From assembly GCF_040869045.1 (NCBI RefSeq), contig NC_090319.1:346684302-346748301 (forward strand): DNA of 64,000 bases, in the 5' to 3' direction. Below are positions 47,591 through 59,479 of this stretch, piece after piece. The translations under genes were made by a program, and so were the position numbers. Numbering within the stretch: the first letter of the stretch is position 1; every line of letters begins with the position of its first letter. The notes under the pieces are model-generated. The model was not told where the DNA came from and ran no database searches. It saw nothing but the letters and a program-made list of their open reading frames with translations. This DNA is from Eurosta solidaginis. Taxonomy: Eukaryota; Arthropoda; Insecta; Diptera; Tephritidae.

Positions 47591-49801
47591 ATAGTATGCC
47601 TTAGTGTTGCTAATATTCGTCAAAATATATATCGCTACTTCGTGATCATTTCACGAGTATTTTATGGACGACATCGGAAATTTCTCTTAATCTGTACTAT
47701 CTACCATGCCCCACCTATTGTAATAAATAGTATTTATTGTGCGTTTTGTTCAAAATTTATTGCGGGAGCTATTCTTCGACAAGCTTAATATTTGGGACCC
47801 TTTCTTTCGGGCAGTAGACCATGGGCCAACCTATCCCAAGAGATGTTATTTATGTCGAGATTTGTTTGAAGTTTGATAGATAGATACATCTAAGACTATC
47901 ATATTATTTGAGAAACATTTCTTTCCGTTAAGTACACGAGGGCCCGAGCTATTGTAACACATCGTAGTATCTGGGCGACAGAGATTTGCTCGGTATTCTT
48001 CGAGTATCCGCATAATATACTTTGTTCTAAATGTCGTCATTACAAATATTCAACTTTTTTTCATACATATATTTATTTACTCTTAAGTTTTTTTAAATAG
48101 ATTTCAAAAACATATCAATCATTAACCTCAAAAAGAACTTGAAAAAACAAATTTTTTAACGGATAGATAAGATCTAGGATCTTGCTGATTTTAACTTTAA
48201 TGTACTTCTTAAAGGCTTCAATAGAATATGTGTATGTAGAACGTAGTATTATTTGGCATTGCCTCAAAAACCTAGTCGCGTAATCACATTATTCATTTTT
48301 GAATAGTTCAAAATCAATACAAACCTTTGTCAGTTACTTTTCGTATCTGTATTTCAAATGAATCTAGGAAATTTTACTTAAATCGGTCTAGCCGCAATCC
48401 TCAATGGAAACACCTATGTACGTCAAAAGTCTTAGAATCTAACACACTATCGATGTACCAAATTTCATTCAAAATTCTAGTCGTTTTCGCAATAGTGGAT
48501 ATACAAAGAGATATATTAATAAGGTAAGGTGGCATCTCAGTTGAACCGCAGGAACGGATATTATTGGGCAGGATAACGGATCAATTATCTATGTATGTCC
48601 TTTGTATAAAATGGTATACTATTTTGAAAACTGTATCTGCGTTTGCTTCATATAAGTAGCTCTTTAGTGGTTAATACAAACAAAGTTATTGAATTGAGGT
48701 GAAGCAGGCATTCTTCGTTTGGTCTAGAATGGGAGTGAGAGTGGGGTAGTGCTTTGTAGAGGGAATGGTACTAGCAAAGGGAGTGGATGTAGGAGTGAGA
48801 GTGGGAGTAGATAAGAGTGAGAGTGGGAGTAGGGGTGGAAGTGGGTGTAGGAATGGAAATTTGTTTGGAAAGTAGGCAACACAATTTTCGGTCAGAGCAA
48901 ATTCTGCTTGGTACTCTCGACTTTTCTACTTATTAATATTAGATGTATTTTTTGTAATGTTTTAATATGTTAACTTACACACTTATGTAGGTACAATTGT
49001 AAGAATCCAAAACTGCAAAATCTGCAGAAAAGGCAAACCAATCACATCAACGCCATGGGTGCAGCTACAACGCGTATATAAGTTTTCGCGTTTGTTATGT
49101 ATCTGCGTAGCCAATATGGTGTAATAAAATGTGAATCCACTTTGTAGTTGTTGTTCTTAATTATTATTTATTAGTCAGTTGCTCAATGTTTGCGATGCAA
49201 ACAATCAAGTTAATCACGTTCTCAATTAAACATAGGCATGTCCATAGCGCACTAACACAACTACACAAACACATGCAATACTTCATGCAGTTGATATTTT
49301 TCGTTATAAAGTGTCCACCTCTTAGTTTACATTGTAATGTAGCTTATGTAATACTACTTATAAAATAACATATTTTATTATTATTCTTCTACAATTTTAG
49401 TTCATTGGAGCCTATAAAACTAGTTTTGTTCTTAAAGTGATATCTAACGATGTACTTTGAAACCAAACGAGACATACTTCATCGTAAAATTTAAGTTTAA
49501 AAAATTCCCTCGCAGCTATCTAGTGATCGTTGTTTGAGAATAGAACAATTTTAACTCTACATTAATGCCTAAGTCCCATTTAACAAAATGTCAATATATT
49601 TTGGAATTTTTGAATCAAACATTATTATTTAACAAATAGCAAACCAATTTTTTTTGAGACCAAGCTCGCTCCTCTCGACTGCTCATTAAGCCTTGTGAGT
49701 ATATTTTTGGCTTGAAATTAGTAAGCAAAATAAATTAGAACAAAAATTTTAGTTACCTGCCCTTTGACGGAAAAACTTATCACATTGAAATACATATAAA
49801 A
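47591..49801. other. Noncoding interval with G-rich minisatellite
   Basis: A GAGTGGGAGTAG/GAGTGAGAGTGG hexamer array lies at about 48729-48850. No gene recognised. Confidence 0.5.
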
Positions 49802-50138
49802 AAGAAATAAATGCAAGGCCCGATAACCTTCGACGAGATTTTAGGTCGAGCTCTTCCAATTCGCTTAGTGCTCGTTTTAATTTTTCTTACAAATTGACGG
49901 GAAGCGACCTACATGTTTTTACGCCGACTCCGAACGGCATCTGCAAGGCAGATAAGTTTTCACTGAGAAGCTTTTCATGCAGAAATATACTCGAAGTGTT
50001 TGCCAAATACTTCCGAGGAGCGGCCCGGTTAGAAAAACTTTTTATTCTAAGTGAAAAAACTTTTTCCAAATTGGAGTTGAGCCCAGTACACTCGGTGTGG
50101 TAAGCGGAGCACTCTACCACCACATCACCGCGGCCGCC
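49802..50138 (-). mobile_element. tRNA-derived SINE 'family A'
   Basis: The minus strand begins GGCGGCCGCGGTGATGTGG (50138), with tRNA-like GGTAGAGTGCTCCGC and TGGGCTCAACTCC. It continues through GCCGTTCGGAGTCGG to the 3' end near 49802. No duplication was found. Confidence 0.85.
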
Positions 50139-50639
50139 TAAATTGTGCCAGAGTTATTTTCGACTCAAAATTGTTACTACATTACAAACAAGGCGCGTAC
50201 ATATGTACTCGCATTTACGTTCCACCTCGCAATTGGTCTCTTGCAAATTTTATAATTTCAGCTTTTAGCTGCTAAGTTTTATCGCTTTTGTGGCATCTCT
50301 TTTGTGACATTAACAACTCACCAACTAAATTTTGTATGCATTTGCAAAATCAAGAATTTGCCAGTTAATTAAATATTGTATTTAATTTGATTTATTCGTG
50401 GGGGTCAATGCGATTTGATGAGTTCATATTTGATAAGCAACTTTTAAGGCGTGTATGTATACAAATTTTTTGCCAACTTGAAAAGCAATATATTATTTAA
50501 AACTAGCCGGACCCGTGCGCATCTTGCGAGTTATGAAAACATACAAATTTATTTTTCCCATATACTCATATTATAACTATTTACACATTGATATTAAAGA
50601 TTATAGTTACTTATTTAAATATTTTTACAATACTTCTTT

Positions 50640-51639
50640 GAATACAATATTAGACATGAAAGTAAAATCATTTGTTATTTTTTGTTTGAATGTTTCTTGC
50701 ACTGAAAGGGTAATATCCTCAAATCGCCTTACTCTAGAAAAAGCTACATATAATTGCCTGTGCGAAAATACAGGGCTAAGCAAATATAAGCCAGCTTTCT
50801 CAAAGGTTTGACCTTGTGCTTTATCAATTGCAGGGTTGCGCGTTTACAAAATTTTTTGGATTCTTTATACTTTCATTGTAAACAATTGTAAACATTTACC
50901 AGCATATGTCATTTCAACTTTTATTGTAAACTGTCAAGTCAAACAGATCGATTTGAAAGGTCCAACAAGTTACTTTTTTATTTATTATGAAATGAAAATT
51001 GACCAAAACAATGAAGAACCGAACAGCGAAAATGAATAAAAAATATGAAAATACTAAATATTAAAGCGTATTTCTTTATTATTTTTTTACAAGCTTGGAA
51101 AACTGTTTGGAAAATAGTGAAAATACTTAATTAGTAGTAGATTGTTTTTTACTCATAAAAAAAAAAAAATATTAACTGTTTACAGTTGTTTACAAAAATG
51201 AATTGTTTACGGAAACAAAAGTAGAGCAATCGTAATTTTTTGGACATAAAATAGCTGTTGAATGAAAATTAGATATGATTCTGTATTTTATTTTATTTGT
51301 TCCAAAAACTTCAGCAGGTGAGGTTATTATGATCAATGTAGCATTTTCGAAGTATTTTAGTCGTATCTTCGGATATATTTGATTGAATTTCCAAGTACCA
51401 TTTCCTAGCGTGAGCAACCAGTTTTTAAAATCATGGTCATTATTTGCTCGCATATTTTGGATTAATCGTCGAATTTTTACTTTTGCCCACAACGGTGAAC
51501 GTTTTAAACAATTTTCAATAAATGAAGTTCTGGTCGCATGTCTAACAACGGGAAGAACTTGTCTAAAATCATCTCCAAATACAAATATTTCTCCCCCAAA
51601 TGACAAATTAACATTTATCATGTCTTGGGATGGTATCAT
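50640..51639 (-). pseudogene. Helitron PIF1-type helicase, partial
   Basis: 51639-51190 encodes FGGEIFVFGDDFRQVLPVV (Walker-B-like motif II/III), FIENCLKRSPLW, RLIQNMRANND, LLTLGNGTW and AILCPKNYDC. After the interruption, 50840-50640 encodes IDKAQGQTFEKAGLYLL, then SHRQLYVAFSRVRRFEDI (motif VI). The upstream ATPase motif I (Walker A) has been lost in the deletion. Confidence 0.85.
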
Positions 51640-52147
51640 TGGGTTTGATGAGGATTTTTAATTCTTCGCATATAGAAATTTGCGGCAAACTCACCTTTCC
51701 CTTGTGACAACAAATTGAGGAACTGTTATTGCTAACCTCCCCTGTATAAAGTTTCGCCGGGCAGAACAGACATTGCTGGTCCATACGCCCAACACTATGT
51801 TGTTCTACTGAATAACCGAGGCGTAGGCAACAATACGTTTCTGTAAGCTTTTCCTGCGCCCTCCTAGCGTTCACATCACTGCGTAGCCTTAAAATATATG
51901 ACTGTTGCAAATCACTTCTACGCTCAACTGTTGCATGTTCACTTTGTTCTTGTCGGTGGTTACGCACATGCTGGCTTAAACGCTGTAGATCAATTTTTCG
52001 TTGCTGACTTTTTTGACTCCTTTCAGCGTTTTGCCGTCTTTTTCGCTCAGCTAAGGCATTTAAGGCCCTCCTTCTAGGCATTGTAATCTCTGGATAGTAA
52101 TAAATCGTGAGCAAAATTAATTGATAAATACAAATTTAACAACTTAC
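51608..52147 (-). pseudogene. Helitron ORF, N-terminal region with a small intron
   Basis: Translation from ATG at 52081: MPRRRALNALAERKRRQNAE, a very basic N-terminus. Then comes CLFCPAKLYTGE and ICCHKGKVSLPQIS, the zinc-binding segment that precedes Rep in Helitrons. Just upstream the minus strand shows ATG|GTAAGTT (donor at 52147) and TATCCAG|A (acceptor ending 52090), a plausible 58-nt 5' intron. After PQISICEELK the Rep domain should follow, but the sequence jumps to the helicase. Confidence 0.75.
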
Positions 52148-52265
52148 CATGTATGTATGTATTTACGTATTTAACTTAAACGGTTTTCAAAGTTTCACAT
52201 CAAAAATCAACAGAAATCAGCTATTCTTATTTGCTTATATGCGGCTACGATGTGACCATCAAAAA

Positions 52266-52330
52266 AAGTAAGGACGGGACTGTCTTCGGCTGTGCCGAAG
52301 CCTTCATACCTTTCATGAATGGGGCTGAAC
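52266..52330 (+). repeat. Short-element terminus with perfect hairpin (family X-like)
   Basis: AAAGTAAGGACGGGACTGT is followed by the hairpin CTTCGGC-TGT-GCCGAAG (52284-52300), then CTTCATACCTTTCATGAAT. The layout parallels the family X left end: AAGTAAGG, about ten further bases, hairpin. Confidence 0.55.
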
Positions 52331-52440
52331 AATAATCTTATCCCGTTCGTAATCTCCAAATAATCGGATGTATAAGATAAGAAATATATAGTGAACAGAT
52401 GCAAATACCTAAACGATTTTTAAGATAAATATAAAATAAA

Positions 52441-53262
52441 CAAGTAAGGAAGGCTAAGTTCGGGTGTAACCGAATATTACATACTCAGCTGAGAGCTTTG
52501 GAGACAAAATAAGGTAAAATCACCATGTAGGAAAATGAACCTAGGGTAACCCTGGAATGTGTTTGTATGACATGGGTATCAAATGGAAGGTATTAAAGAG
52601 TATTGTAAAGGGAGTGGGCCATAGTTCTAAAGGTGGACCAGGGGTGACTCTAGAATGTGTTTGTACGATATTGGTATCAAATGAAACTTATTTTTTGCGT
52701 CAATAAACCAATCAAATTACCATGTTTCATCCCTTTTTTCGTATTTGGTATAGAATTATGGCATTTGTTTTCATTTTTCATTTTTCATTTAATTTTCAAT
52801 TTCGAAAAAGTGGGCGCGGTTATAGTCCGATTTCGTCCATTTTTGTGCCAAGATAAAGTGAGTTCAGATAAGTACGTGGACTAAGTTTAGTAAATATATA
52901 TCGGTTTTTGCTCAAGTTATCGTGTTAACGGCCGAGGGGAAGGACAGACGGACGACTGTGTATAAAAACTGGACGTGGCTTCAACCGATTTCGCCCATTT
53001 TCACAGAAAATAGTTACCGTCATAGAATCTATTCCCCTACAAAATTTCAGAAGGATTGGTAAATTTTTGTTCGACTTAAGGCATTAAAAGTATTCTAGAC
53101 AAATTAAATGAAAAAGGGCTGAGCCACGCCCATTTTGAAATTTTCTTTTATTTTTGTATTTTGTTGCACCATATCATTACTGGAGTTGAATGTTGACATA
53201 ATTTACTTATATACTGTAAAGATATTAACTTTTTTTTTTTAAATTTGACTTTAAAGAATTTC
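52441..53262 (+). mobile_element. Short interspersed element 'family X', copy 4
   Basis: Starts CAAGTAAGGAAGGCTAAG, hairpin, ACATACTCAGCTGAGAGCTT. One partial 130-bp-type unit follows (GGTGGACCAGGGGTGACTC), then AAAAAGTGGGCGCGGTTATA. It continues through GGACGTGGCTTCAACCGATT and GAGCCACGCCCATTTTGAAA to about 53262. The right end seen in copies 1 and 2 is absent, so this is a longer or different 3' variant. Confidence 0.75.
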
Positions 53263-53725
53263 ACTGTCTTGGGTCTGAGCTTTTGAAGAGATATTGGGGC
53301 CAAAAGAGAGCCGGAGGGTTGGCGTCATTGTGCGGAAATAGCAAAACATTCTATACAAGTGTATACCAATTGTCCCAAACTACCGGAAGGGGTCAGCTCT
53401 GCTCACTACTGTGTCAGTCGACAAAAAAAAGAGATCCTACATACCGGCAGATCACTGCAGTGTGTATCTGGCGAAATTGGTGCGTGAAAAATATAGCACA
53501 AACGGTTGTGCTGTGGCTACTAGAGGTGGCTGAGTTGCCAGATCTGGAGGCAACAATTAAGTTAGGCCCGAGAAATCTTCTCGTATATGCCAAGAGAACA
53601 GAATCATTCTATGAGTCCTAGTACCTAGTTGGGGTTTTTTCGTTTCGTCGTCAAACAAATTCTAGTAACACTATGAACACATTCAGTCTATGTGAGGGCT
53701 TTATTCCAGCTCAACCTAAAAAAAA
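53263..53725 (+). pseudogene. Non-LTR retrotransposon 3' end relic (LOA/I-like)
   Basis: PADHCSVYLAKLV at about 53446 recalls HCSVFQAKV of the RNase H domain. The rest is frame-broken. The 3' part (GTCAAACAAATTCTAGTAAC … GAGGGCTTTATTCCAGC) ends CTCAACCTAAAAAAAA, compatible with the CCTAA-type tails of this group. Confidence 0.5.
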
Positions 53726-54253
53726 CCCACATCAAAATGTGATCGTTTTGAGGTTCATACAGATTAAATACCCTTTCCTACTCGCATGAAGGAATAAACT
53801 GAGTCTTGGCTGCAAAACCCGTCAGTAATAACTTACAAGTGATACCCGCAGCTCCAAAAGCCTTCGGAATATTTGTTTTCATATACACAGCCAAGGTAAG
53901 CAAATATTTTGTACAATTGTAGTAAAGCTAAAATGCGATTTAGTAAACTGCTGCTAAATTCTAAACTTTACTTGCCAAGTTTTTGGTGAATTTGACAACA
54001 CACTCTCGGCCAATTCATTTTTTCTATTTGTTATCGCATATGTAAAAAACGTCTCAACTTTACAAATGAATAATGGCACTGAAGATGGCTCAACGCCGTA
54101 ACCGTTTTGTCTCCAAACCAAACTTGACCAGATATGACGAAAAATCATTCTCATGTACATCATTCCTACAAAGATGTTGACTCTTGCACCATCCATCAAG
54201 TCGATAAATAAAAATCTCTCGGCAGCTTTCCCACTGAGCAAATTCTTTCCATT
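53726..54253. other. Noncoding interval
   Basis: No gene recognised. Confidence 0.5.
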
Positions 54254-54261
54254 GTGTATGT

Positions 54262-54501
54262 CAGTGGTACACAATGCCGACAGAGTGTCGAGAATACAAA
54301 CGTAACTTTTTTTAGTAGTATGTGTTTACATGCAGAATGTTTGAGCATAGAATTCACATATTTGAGTTTTACTGCTTCAAGTACAAGCTAAAACTGAATG
54401 ACTGCTTGTTTAACTGAATCTCTAGCGCTGAGCTCACATGACATGTAGGTGAGCGACGAATAGTTTTGCGAAGCTCTAGGAAGCTCCCGAGTGCACCACT
54501 G
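54262..54501 (+). mobile_element. hAT-type MITE (240 bp)
   Basis: Ends CAGTGGTACACAATGC and CCGAGTGCACCACTG. The 8-bp flanks GTGTATGT (54254-54261) and GTCTATGT (54502-54509) differ at one base. Its right 140 bp matches the right end of the element at 54963. Confidence 0.85.
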
Positions 54502-54962
54502 GTCTATGTTATTCGATAGAAAATTTCGTTTGAAACCTATCGCATGATTACGTACAGACCTAAAAGTAGACGAAGCGATATAAATGTGATGAATATAACT
54601 CAACGCTGTTAGAAACAGCTTCACATATCATAAGTAGGCCACACACATATATGTATATATCTATGTAGGCTTCTTTGTTATTTGTAAAAATTTACTATGT
54701 AGTTGTTGAACCAGATATTCCGAATATGCCTTTAGATCATTTCATTACCAATAACTAACAAAAATATTATGTACAAAAAAAGCATTGTTAATTAATTGAG
54801 CACATTGATTTTTATTTTTGTTTTCTGTTCGCGCCAAGAACACGCATTTTACTATATTAGAGGCAATATTAATTGTCATTGTTATCATTTATGTGCATGC
54901 ACACACCTCATAACTAATGATCCAATTATTTATTCACATGATTTGCTTTTGAACCTCTAAAA

Positions 54963-55592
54963 CAGTGGTGCACAAAAGCGAAAGAGCTTCGAATGCAAAC
55001 GCAACTTACATTATTGTTAGCTGTGTTTTTTTACATCTATATACATATACGCTTAAATTGTATATGTTAAACTTTATCTATGCTTCTGAACTTGCTGCGC
55101 AGAAAAATAGTACCCCTAAGTTTCAATACGCATTATACTCAGATGCAATTCAAATATGTGTCTATGTTTCACCTCTACGCTACCTCTATGTATTGCCTCT
55201 ACAAATGGTGTGTGCCCACTATTTACCGCAGCAGATTCAGCTATTGGTTATACACTATGGCCTAAAGATATATGTGTCTCCGCTTTGGGTACAACATGTT
55301 CTGTAGCTAGTTATTTGACTATTGCGCTAGATGGGTCTTCTAAACATTACCTAAGTGAGGATAAGTGTTTTTTATCCGCAAACGCAAACGTATATACGTG
55401 TAAAAAAATACGGCTCTTATGTGCTTACATGGGAGTATCTTATCATAGAACTCACGAACAAAATGTTGACTGACTGCTTGAAGTACAAGCTAAAACTGAT
55501 ACACTGATTTCTTTACTGAATCTGTCGCTGCACTCACATAACATGTACGTGAACGCTCAAACTGCTTTCTGAAGCTCTCGAGGGCACCACTG
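54963..55592 (+). mobile_element. hAT-type MITE or internally deleted hAT element (630 bp)
   Basis: Ends CAGTGGTGCACAAAAGC and TCGAGGGCACCACTG. The 8-bp flanks are CTCTAAAA (54955-54962) and CTCTAGAA (55593-55600). ORFs of 61-113 codons inside show no transposase motif. Confidence 0.88.
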
Positions 55593-55600
55593 CTCTAGAA

Positions 55601-55949
55601 CGAGGTACGTTCATATGCGTGGCACGTTAACAAAGCGACTCGCTTAGGCAATTTGAACATTGTTTGGCTATTATGAAATCTTGGCATGCGATTAAAATGG
55701 AACGAAAAGAAGTACATATATGGACGTATTCACACACTAATTATAGAAGTAGGTAAAAATGTTATCTTTAAGTTCACTTGCATGAATTTTTTACAGCTCG
55801 TTTAAGAACTTAATTAGTTTTGTTGTTACTCGAGTAGCTCAATATCTATGAGTACCAATCATGCCTCCATCACACGAGGTTTGTTCGCTTATCAAAGTTT
55901 TTGATAATCCCAGTATGATGCTCATATATACTTCGTTTTCATCAACATC
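55601..55949. other. Noncoding interval
   Basis: No gene recognised. Confidence 0.5.
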
Positions 55950-56775
55950 ATCATTAATTGGCGCTTAGTCGCCTAAGCCGTTTCTTTACAAGACACGCCA
56001 GGTCATGTTTTCCTCTATCTGGGTCTTCCAACTTAGTAGAGATCTCACCAACTGCTGTGTAGGTTGAAGTGATTTTTTTACACAAAGCCTCTTCGTCCAT
56101 TCGCATAACATATCAAGAGGGAGCGAAGCCTTTGGGCTTTTATTCGCTACACTATCTTTATATGGTTTCGATGGAAAATGAGGACAAAACAAAGTAGAAT
56201 CTATATTTTGCACATGCATGAATCATGACAACAACAGATGCGGCGGCTCTGGGTGTGTCTGGAGAATGGTTTTTCGAAAAATTTACGGACCTCTACGCGT
56301 TGGCGACGGCAAGTATCGAAGAAAATTGTATGATGAGATTTACGAGCTTTACGCAGGCATCAACACAGTACAGTGAATTAAACCACAGCGGCTACGTTGG
56401 CACAGCGAAGAAGCGACTGACGCACCGTCGGCAGCACGGCAGTAGGTACCATATTTTCCGTAAAGCTTTTCCCTCCAACACTCGACGAAGCATCTCATCT
56501 CCTCTCGACAATGTTCACTATTCCGAGCCATACATTAGGTCAGGAATGATAAGCGACTTGTAGAGCGTGATCTTTGTTCTTCGGGACTTTACTTCTCAAT
56601 TGCCTGCTCAGACCAAGTTAGCACTTGTTGTCACTGTTTTGCTGGTTATAATATAAATGAAGTCCTTTACAGTCTCGAGTTTATGTCCGTCAATTTATAT
56701 CCGTTGCTGTCAAGTTGCGAATGCACCGATTTCTTTTTGGATGATAGTCATAAGTTATTCTCCTTCTCTACTCTC
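55950..56775. pseudogene. RTE relic mosaic in mixed orientation (copy 4)
   Basis: Three adjacent RTE pieces: 55950-56220 minus (3' part, CTCTTCGTCCATTCGCATAA words); 56222-56420 plus (MTTTDAAALGVSG, equivalent to MTTADEAALGVFD, then frame-shifted); and about 56430-56775 minus (equivalent to 3790-4080). A local inversion or several independent fragments would explain it. Confidence 0.65.
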
Positions 56776-56878
56776 TGTCTCTGATACAGAGAGGCCCATA
56801 AATCTTTCGAAGAACGCTCATCTCCCAGAGCCGCCTCAACTGATATTGTTTGTGTAAGACGGTTACGATAAGTGACTT

Positions 56879-58026
56879 CACTGATCTATATGGAAAATAC
56901 CTTGCCTCCTGCAACGCGATAAGATTTGGTCACACCCGGATCCTGAAGCAGGTCCTTCTTGAAGTTGGACCATACAACACCGTACCCTAGCTGGGATAAC
57001 AAATTTTCCACAAGAATCCGAGAGAGGGACGAGTGGGCAAACCGCAGGTAGGCGGGATCTCACGAAATCTCCGTTTTTACAGATGGCTGTAAACTAGGCA
57101 GAGGAATATTCTCGGAGAAGCTCAATCTAAGCGAGAGCTTTCGCTTACCCGGCCACTGCAGTGTTTTTCAGGTTGAACTTATAGCTATCTGGGAAGCAGC
57201 CCTCTATCTTGCTAACCTGCAAGTGACCAATTCTATTTCAATTTTCTCGGACAGCCAAGCTGCCATAAAAACCCTGCAATGCAGTAACACCTCGTCACTA
57301 GTGGCATTGAAGTGGAGAGAAACCCTCAACAAACTAGTTGAAATTGCAACCTAAGCATAATATGGATTCCTGGCCACTGTGACATCCCAGAAAACTGCGC
57401 TGCGGATGAGCTAGCTAGGGAAGACACCAACCTGCAAACAATAACCTCCGCTGGTTGGTCCAACCCTCTTCTAAACACCTGAAAACACTGCCTACGATCT
57501 CTTTTCACGGATCAAGTAAACGCCAGATGGGCCATGGAACCTACATGTAGTATATCCATGCAAATCTGGCCTAAGCTAGATGTAAAGAGATCGCAATCGG
57601 TGATATTGTTAAGCCGTATCTCTACAAGCCCACCAGTGGGCCTTCGCACAGGTCACTGTCTCATGGGCACTCACGGTGCCTATATGAGCCTACAGACAAA
57701 TGATTTATACCGCAGCTGTATGGACGGGAGGGGGGATAGAAAGCGTAGAGCACTACCTGTGTCACTGTCCCACACTGTCAAAAACCAGGTACCGATGCCT
57801 CCACAGACACTACTTTGGGTGCCTTGAGGAGCTTGAATCTGCAAAAAAAAACGACATCTTGCGTTTCATCAGGAAAACGCGCTGGTTTAGCCTCACTGGG
57901 GTCTAAACATTCTTCTTCGGAAGTAGGGAAATAGGAAGTAGGGGCCCCGCGTGGTAGTACAACGGCCACAACGGCCTACCTGAGACTCCGCTTGGACAGC
58001 GGAGGCAGCCACTTCAACCTAACCTA
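56879..58026 (+). pseudogene. LOA/I-group retrotransposon, RNase H and 3' end, inserted in RTE relic
   Basis: RNase H: ISVFTDGCKLGRGIF, then GHCSVFQVELIAIWEA, SISIFSDSQAAIKTL and, after a frameshift, IIWIPGHCDIPENCAADELA. The tail is GLRTGHCLMGTHGAY and, after a frameshift, HYLCHCPTLSKTRYRCLHR, ending RWFSLTGV and a stop at 57904-57906. The 3' end is CTTCAACCTAACCTAA. The target duplication ACGATAAGTGACTT (56865-56878) versus ACGATAGTGACTT (58027-58039) has one base difference. It is 5'-truncated and distinct in sequence from the 16.3-kb element. Confidence 0.85.
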
Positions 58027-59093
58027 ACGATAGTGACTTATAGAGCATAGTTTTCATTTGCCGAGAGAGAACTTTAATTTTCAATTGACTACTCAGTCCA
58101 AAACATTTGTTGGCAATAGCGATTCTTCGCTGGATGAACTTCGATAGAATGGCGTTGTTGTTTGTGTTAATGCTGTGGTAAAAGAAGTTCTTCATTATTA
58201 CGAAATTGAGGCTGCCGCCAGAGACGTGATTTACTCCTTGCTTGGTGACAGCATGACAAAGCGAAGTCATTACTCGCCACCAAACCCATCTTTTCAGCCT
58301 CTTTATCGAGTTTGGAGTAAGCGAAATGTCGAAAGCATACGCCAGTAATTGCACGCTTCTTTAGAATATTGTTCCAGAGCAGTTAAATTCTATAGCTAGT
58401 ATAATTTCCTCCAGCATCAAGTAAAAAAAATCACACGATATATAGTCACTTTTCTTGAAATTTCGTTTAGTTTCTAACGGCTCGAATAGGTCCTTCCCAA
58501 TATTGACTGAGCTGATGGCGTTGCTTTACGTCATCTTGCACAGCCGTATAAGGTTAGCGGGGAAACCAAATTCAGACATGGCGGCATACAGGCAGCTCCT
58601 TTTCGTGCTTTCGAAGGCGGTGTCAGTTCTTTTTTCGCCGGTTTTTGATTTAGCGAAAACATGTCTCTGGTGGACTTATCAGGCCAAAAGCCGCACTTAT
58701 AAGGTCCAATCAGCCGACTCACGGTGGGATTCAATCTTCCACATAATACAATTGACAGTACCCTACATGCGATACTATGAAGGCTGATTGCACGATACTT
58801 GTCGTATTTTACATGATCTCCCTTGTTGTGTACTGGGCAAAGATCACTCAGATTCCAACCGTTTGACCATATTTTGAATAGAAGTTGATGTATGTACCTT
58901 ACCAACTCCTCGCCACTGTATTTGAATAGCTCCGCAGTCAATCCATCCGCGCCCGGGGCTTTGTTGTTTTTGAGTCGGTTTGGGGAATATTTATTGCATC
59001 ATCATCGATTGCGGGATAGGGCTCATTATCCCTGCTGCTGTTGTTGTAGCAGAGCTTCACCCATCCAATATGTGCGACCGATCACAAATTGTC

Positions 59094-59465
59094 TTCCCAG
59101 CGGGTTAGGGGGTTAAAATATACCCGCGGTAGGTACACCTGTCGTAAGAGGCGACTAAAATACCAATTAGATACAAGGGTTTGTGTACCGCAAACCTTTC
59201 TGGTTTCCAGCGCAATATATAGCTTCTCCAAACCCAATTGTCAACCTAACCTATCCGTGGTGAATCCTGTTTCATAGCAGCCGAGGCTCTGGCGAACCCG
59301 AAATCTTCATGGATCAAAGGGGTAGGAGGCCGGGTTGGCCTAGATTCCCGAGTTAGTCGAGCTTGGTACCTGGACGAACCGGATCTGTATCCGGCAAAAG
59401 ACAATAAACATAGATAATACTCCCCAAGGCCTTCGGGGAGTGTCCTTATCGCTACAACAACAACA
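59094..59465 (+). mobile_element. Short interspersed element 'family B' with 13-bp duplication
   Basis: The duplication ATCACAAATTGTC lies at 59081-59093 and 59466-59478. Head CCCAGCGGGTTAGGGGG, then TGTCGTAAGAGGCGACTAAA, hairpin CTCCCC…GGGGAG near the end, and the ACAACAACAACA tail. Confidence 0.9.
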
Positions 59466-59479
59466 ATCACAAATTGTCA

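Larger units (their letters stand above)
50503..52150 (-). mobile_element. Helitron, internally deleted, with 3' terminus
   Basis: The 3' end on the minus strand is GGCTAG (CTAG at 50506-50503) followed by T, as expected. The hairpin CGCA-AGA-TGCG sits 12 bases upstream (50528-50518). Coding blocks in order on the minus strand are N-terminal zinc region (52081-51608), helicase (about 51630-51190) and helicase motif VI (about 50840-50640). The Rep (HUH nuclease) domain is missing. An unrelated AT-rich segment of about 370 bp, with GTTTAC words at both edges, separates the last two blocks. The 5' end is not resolved. Confidence 0.8.
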
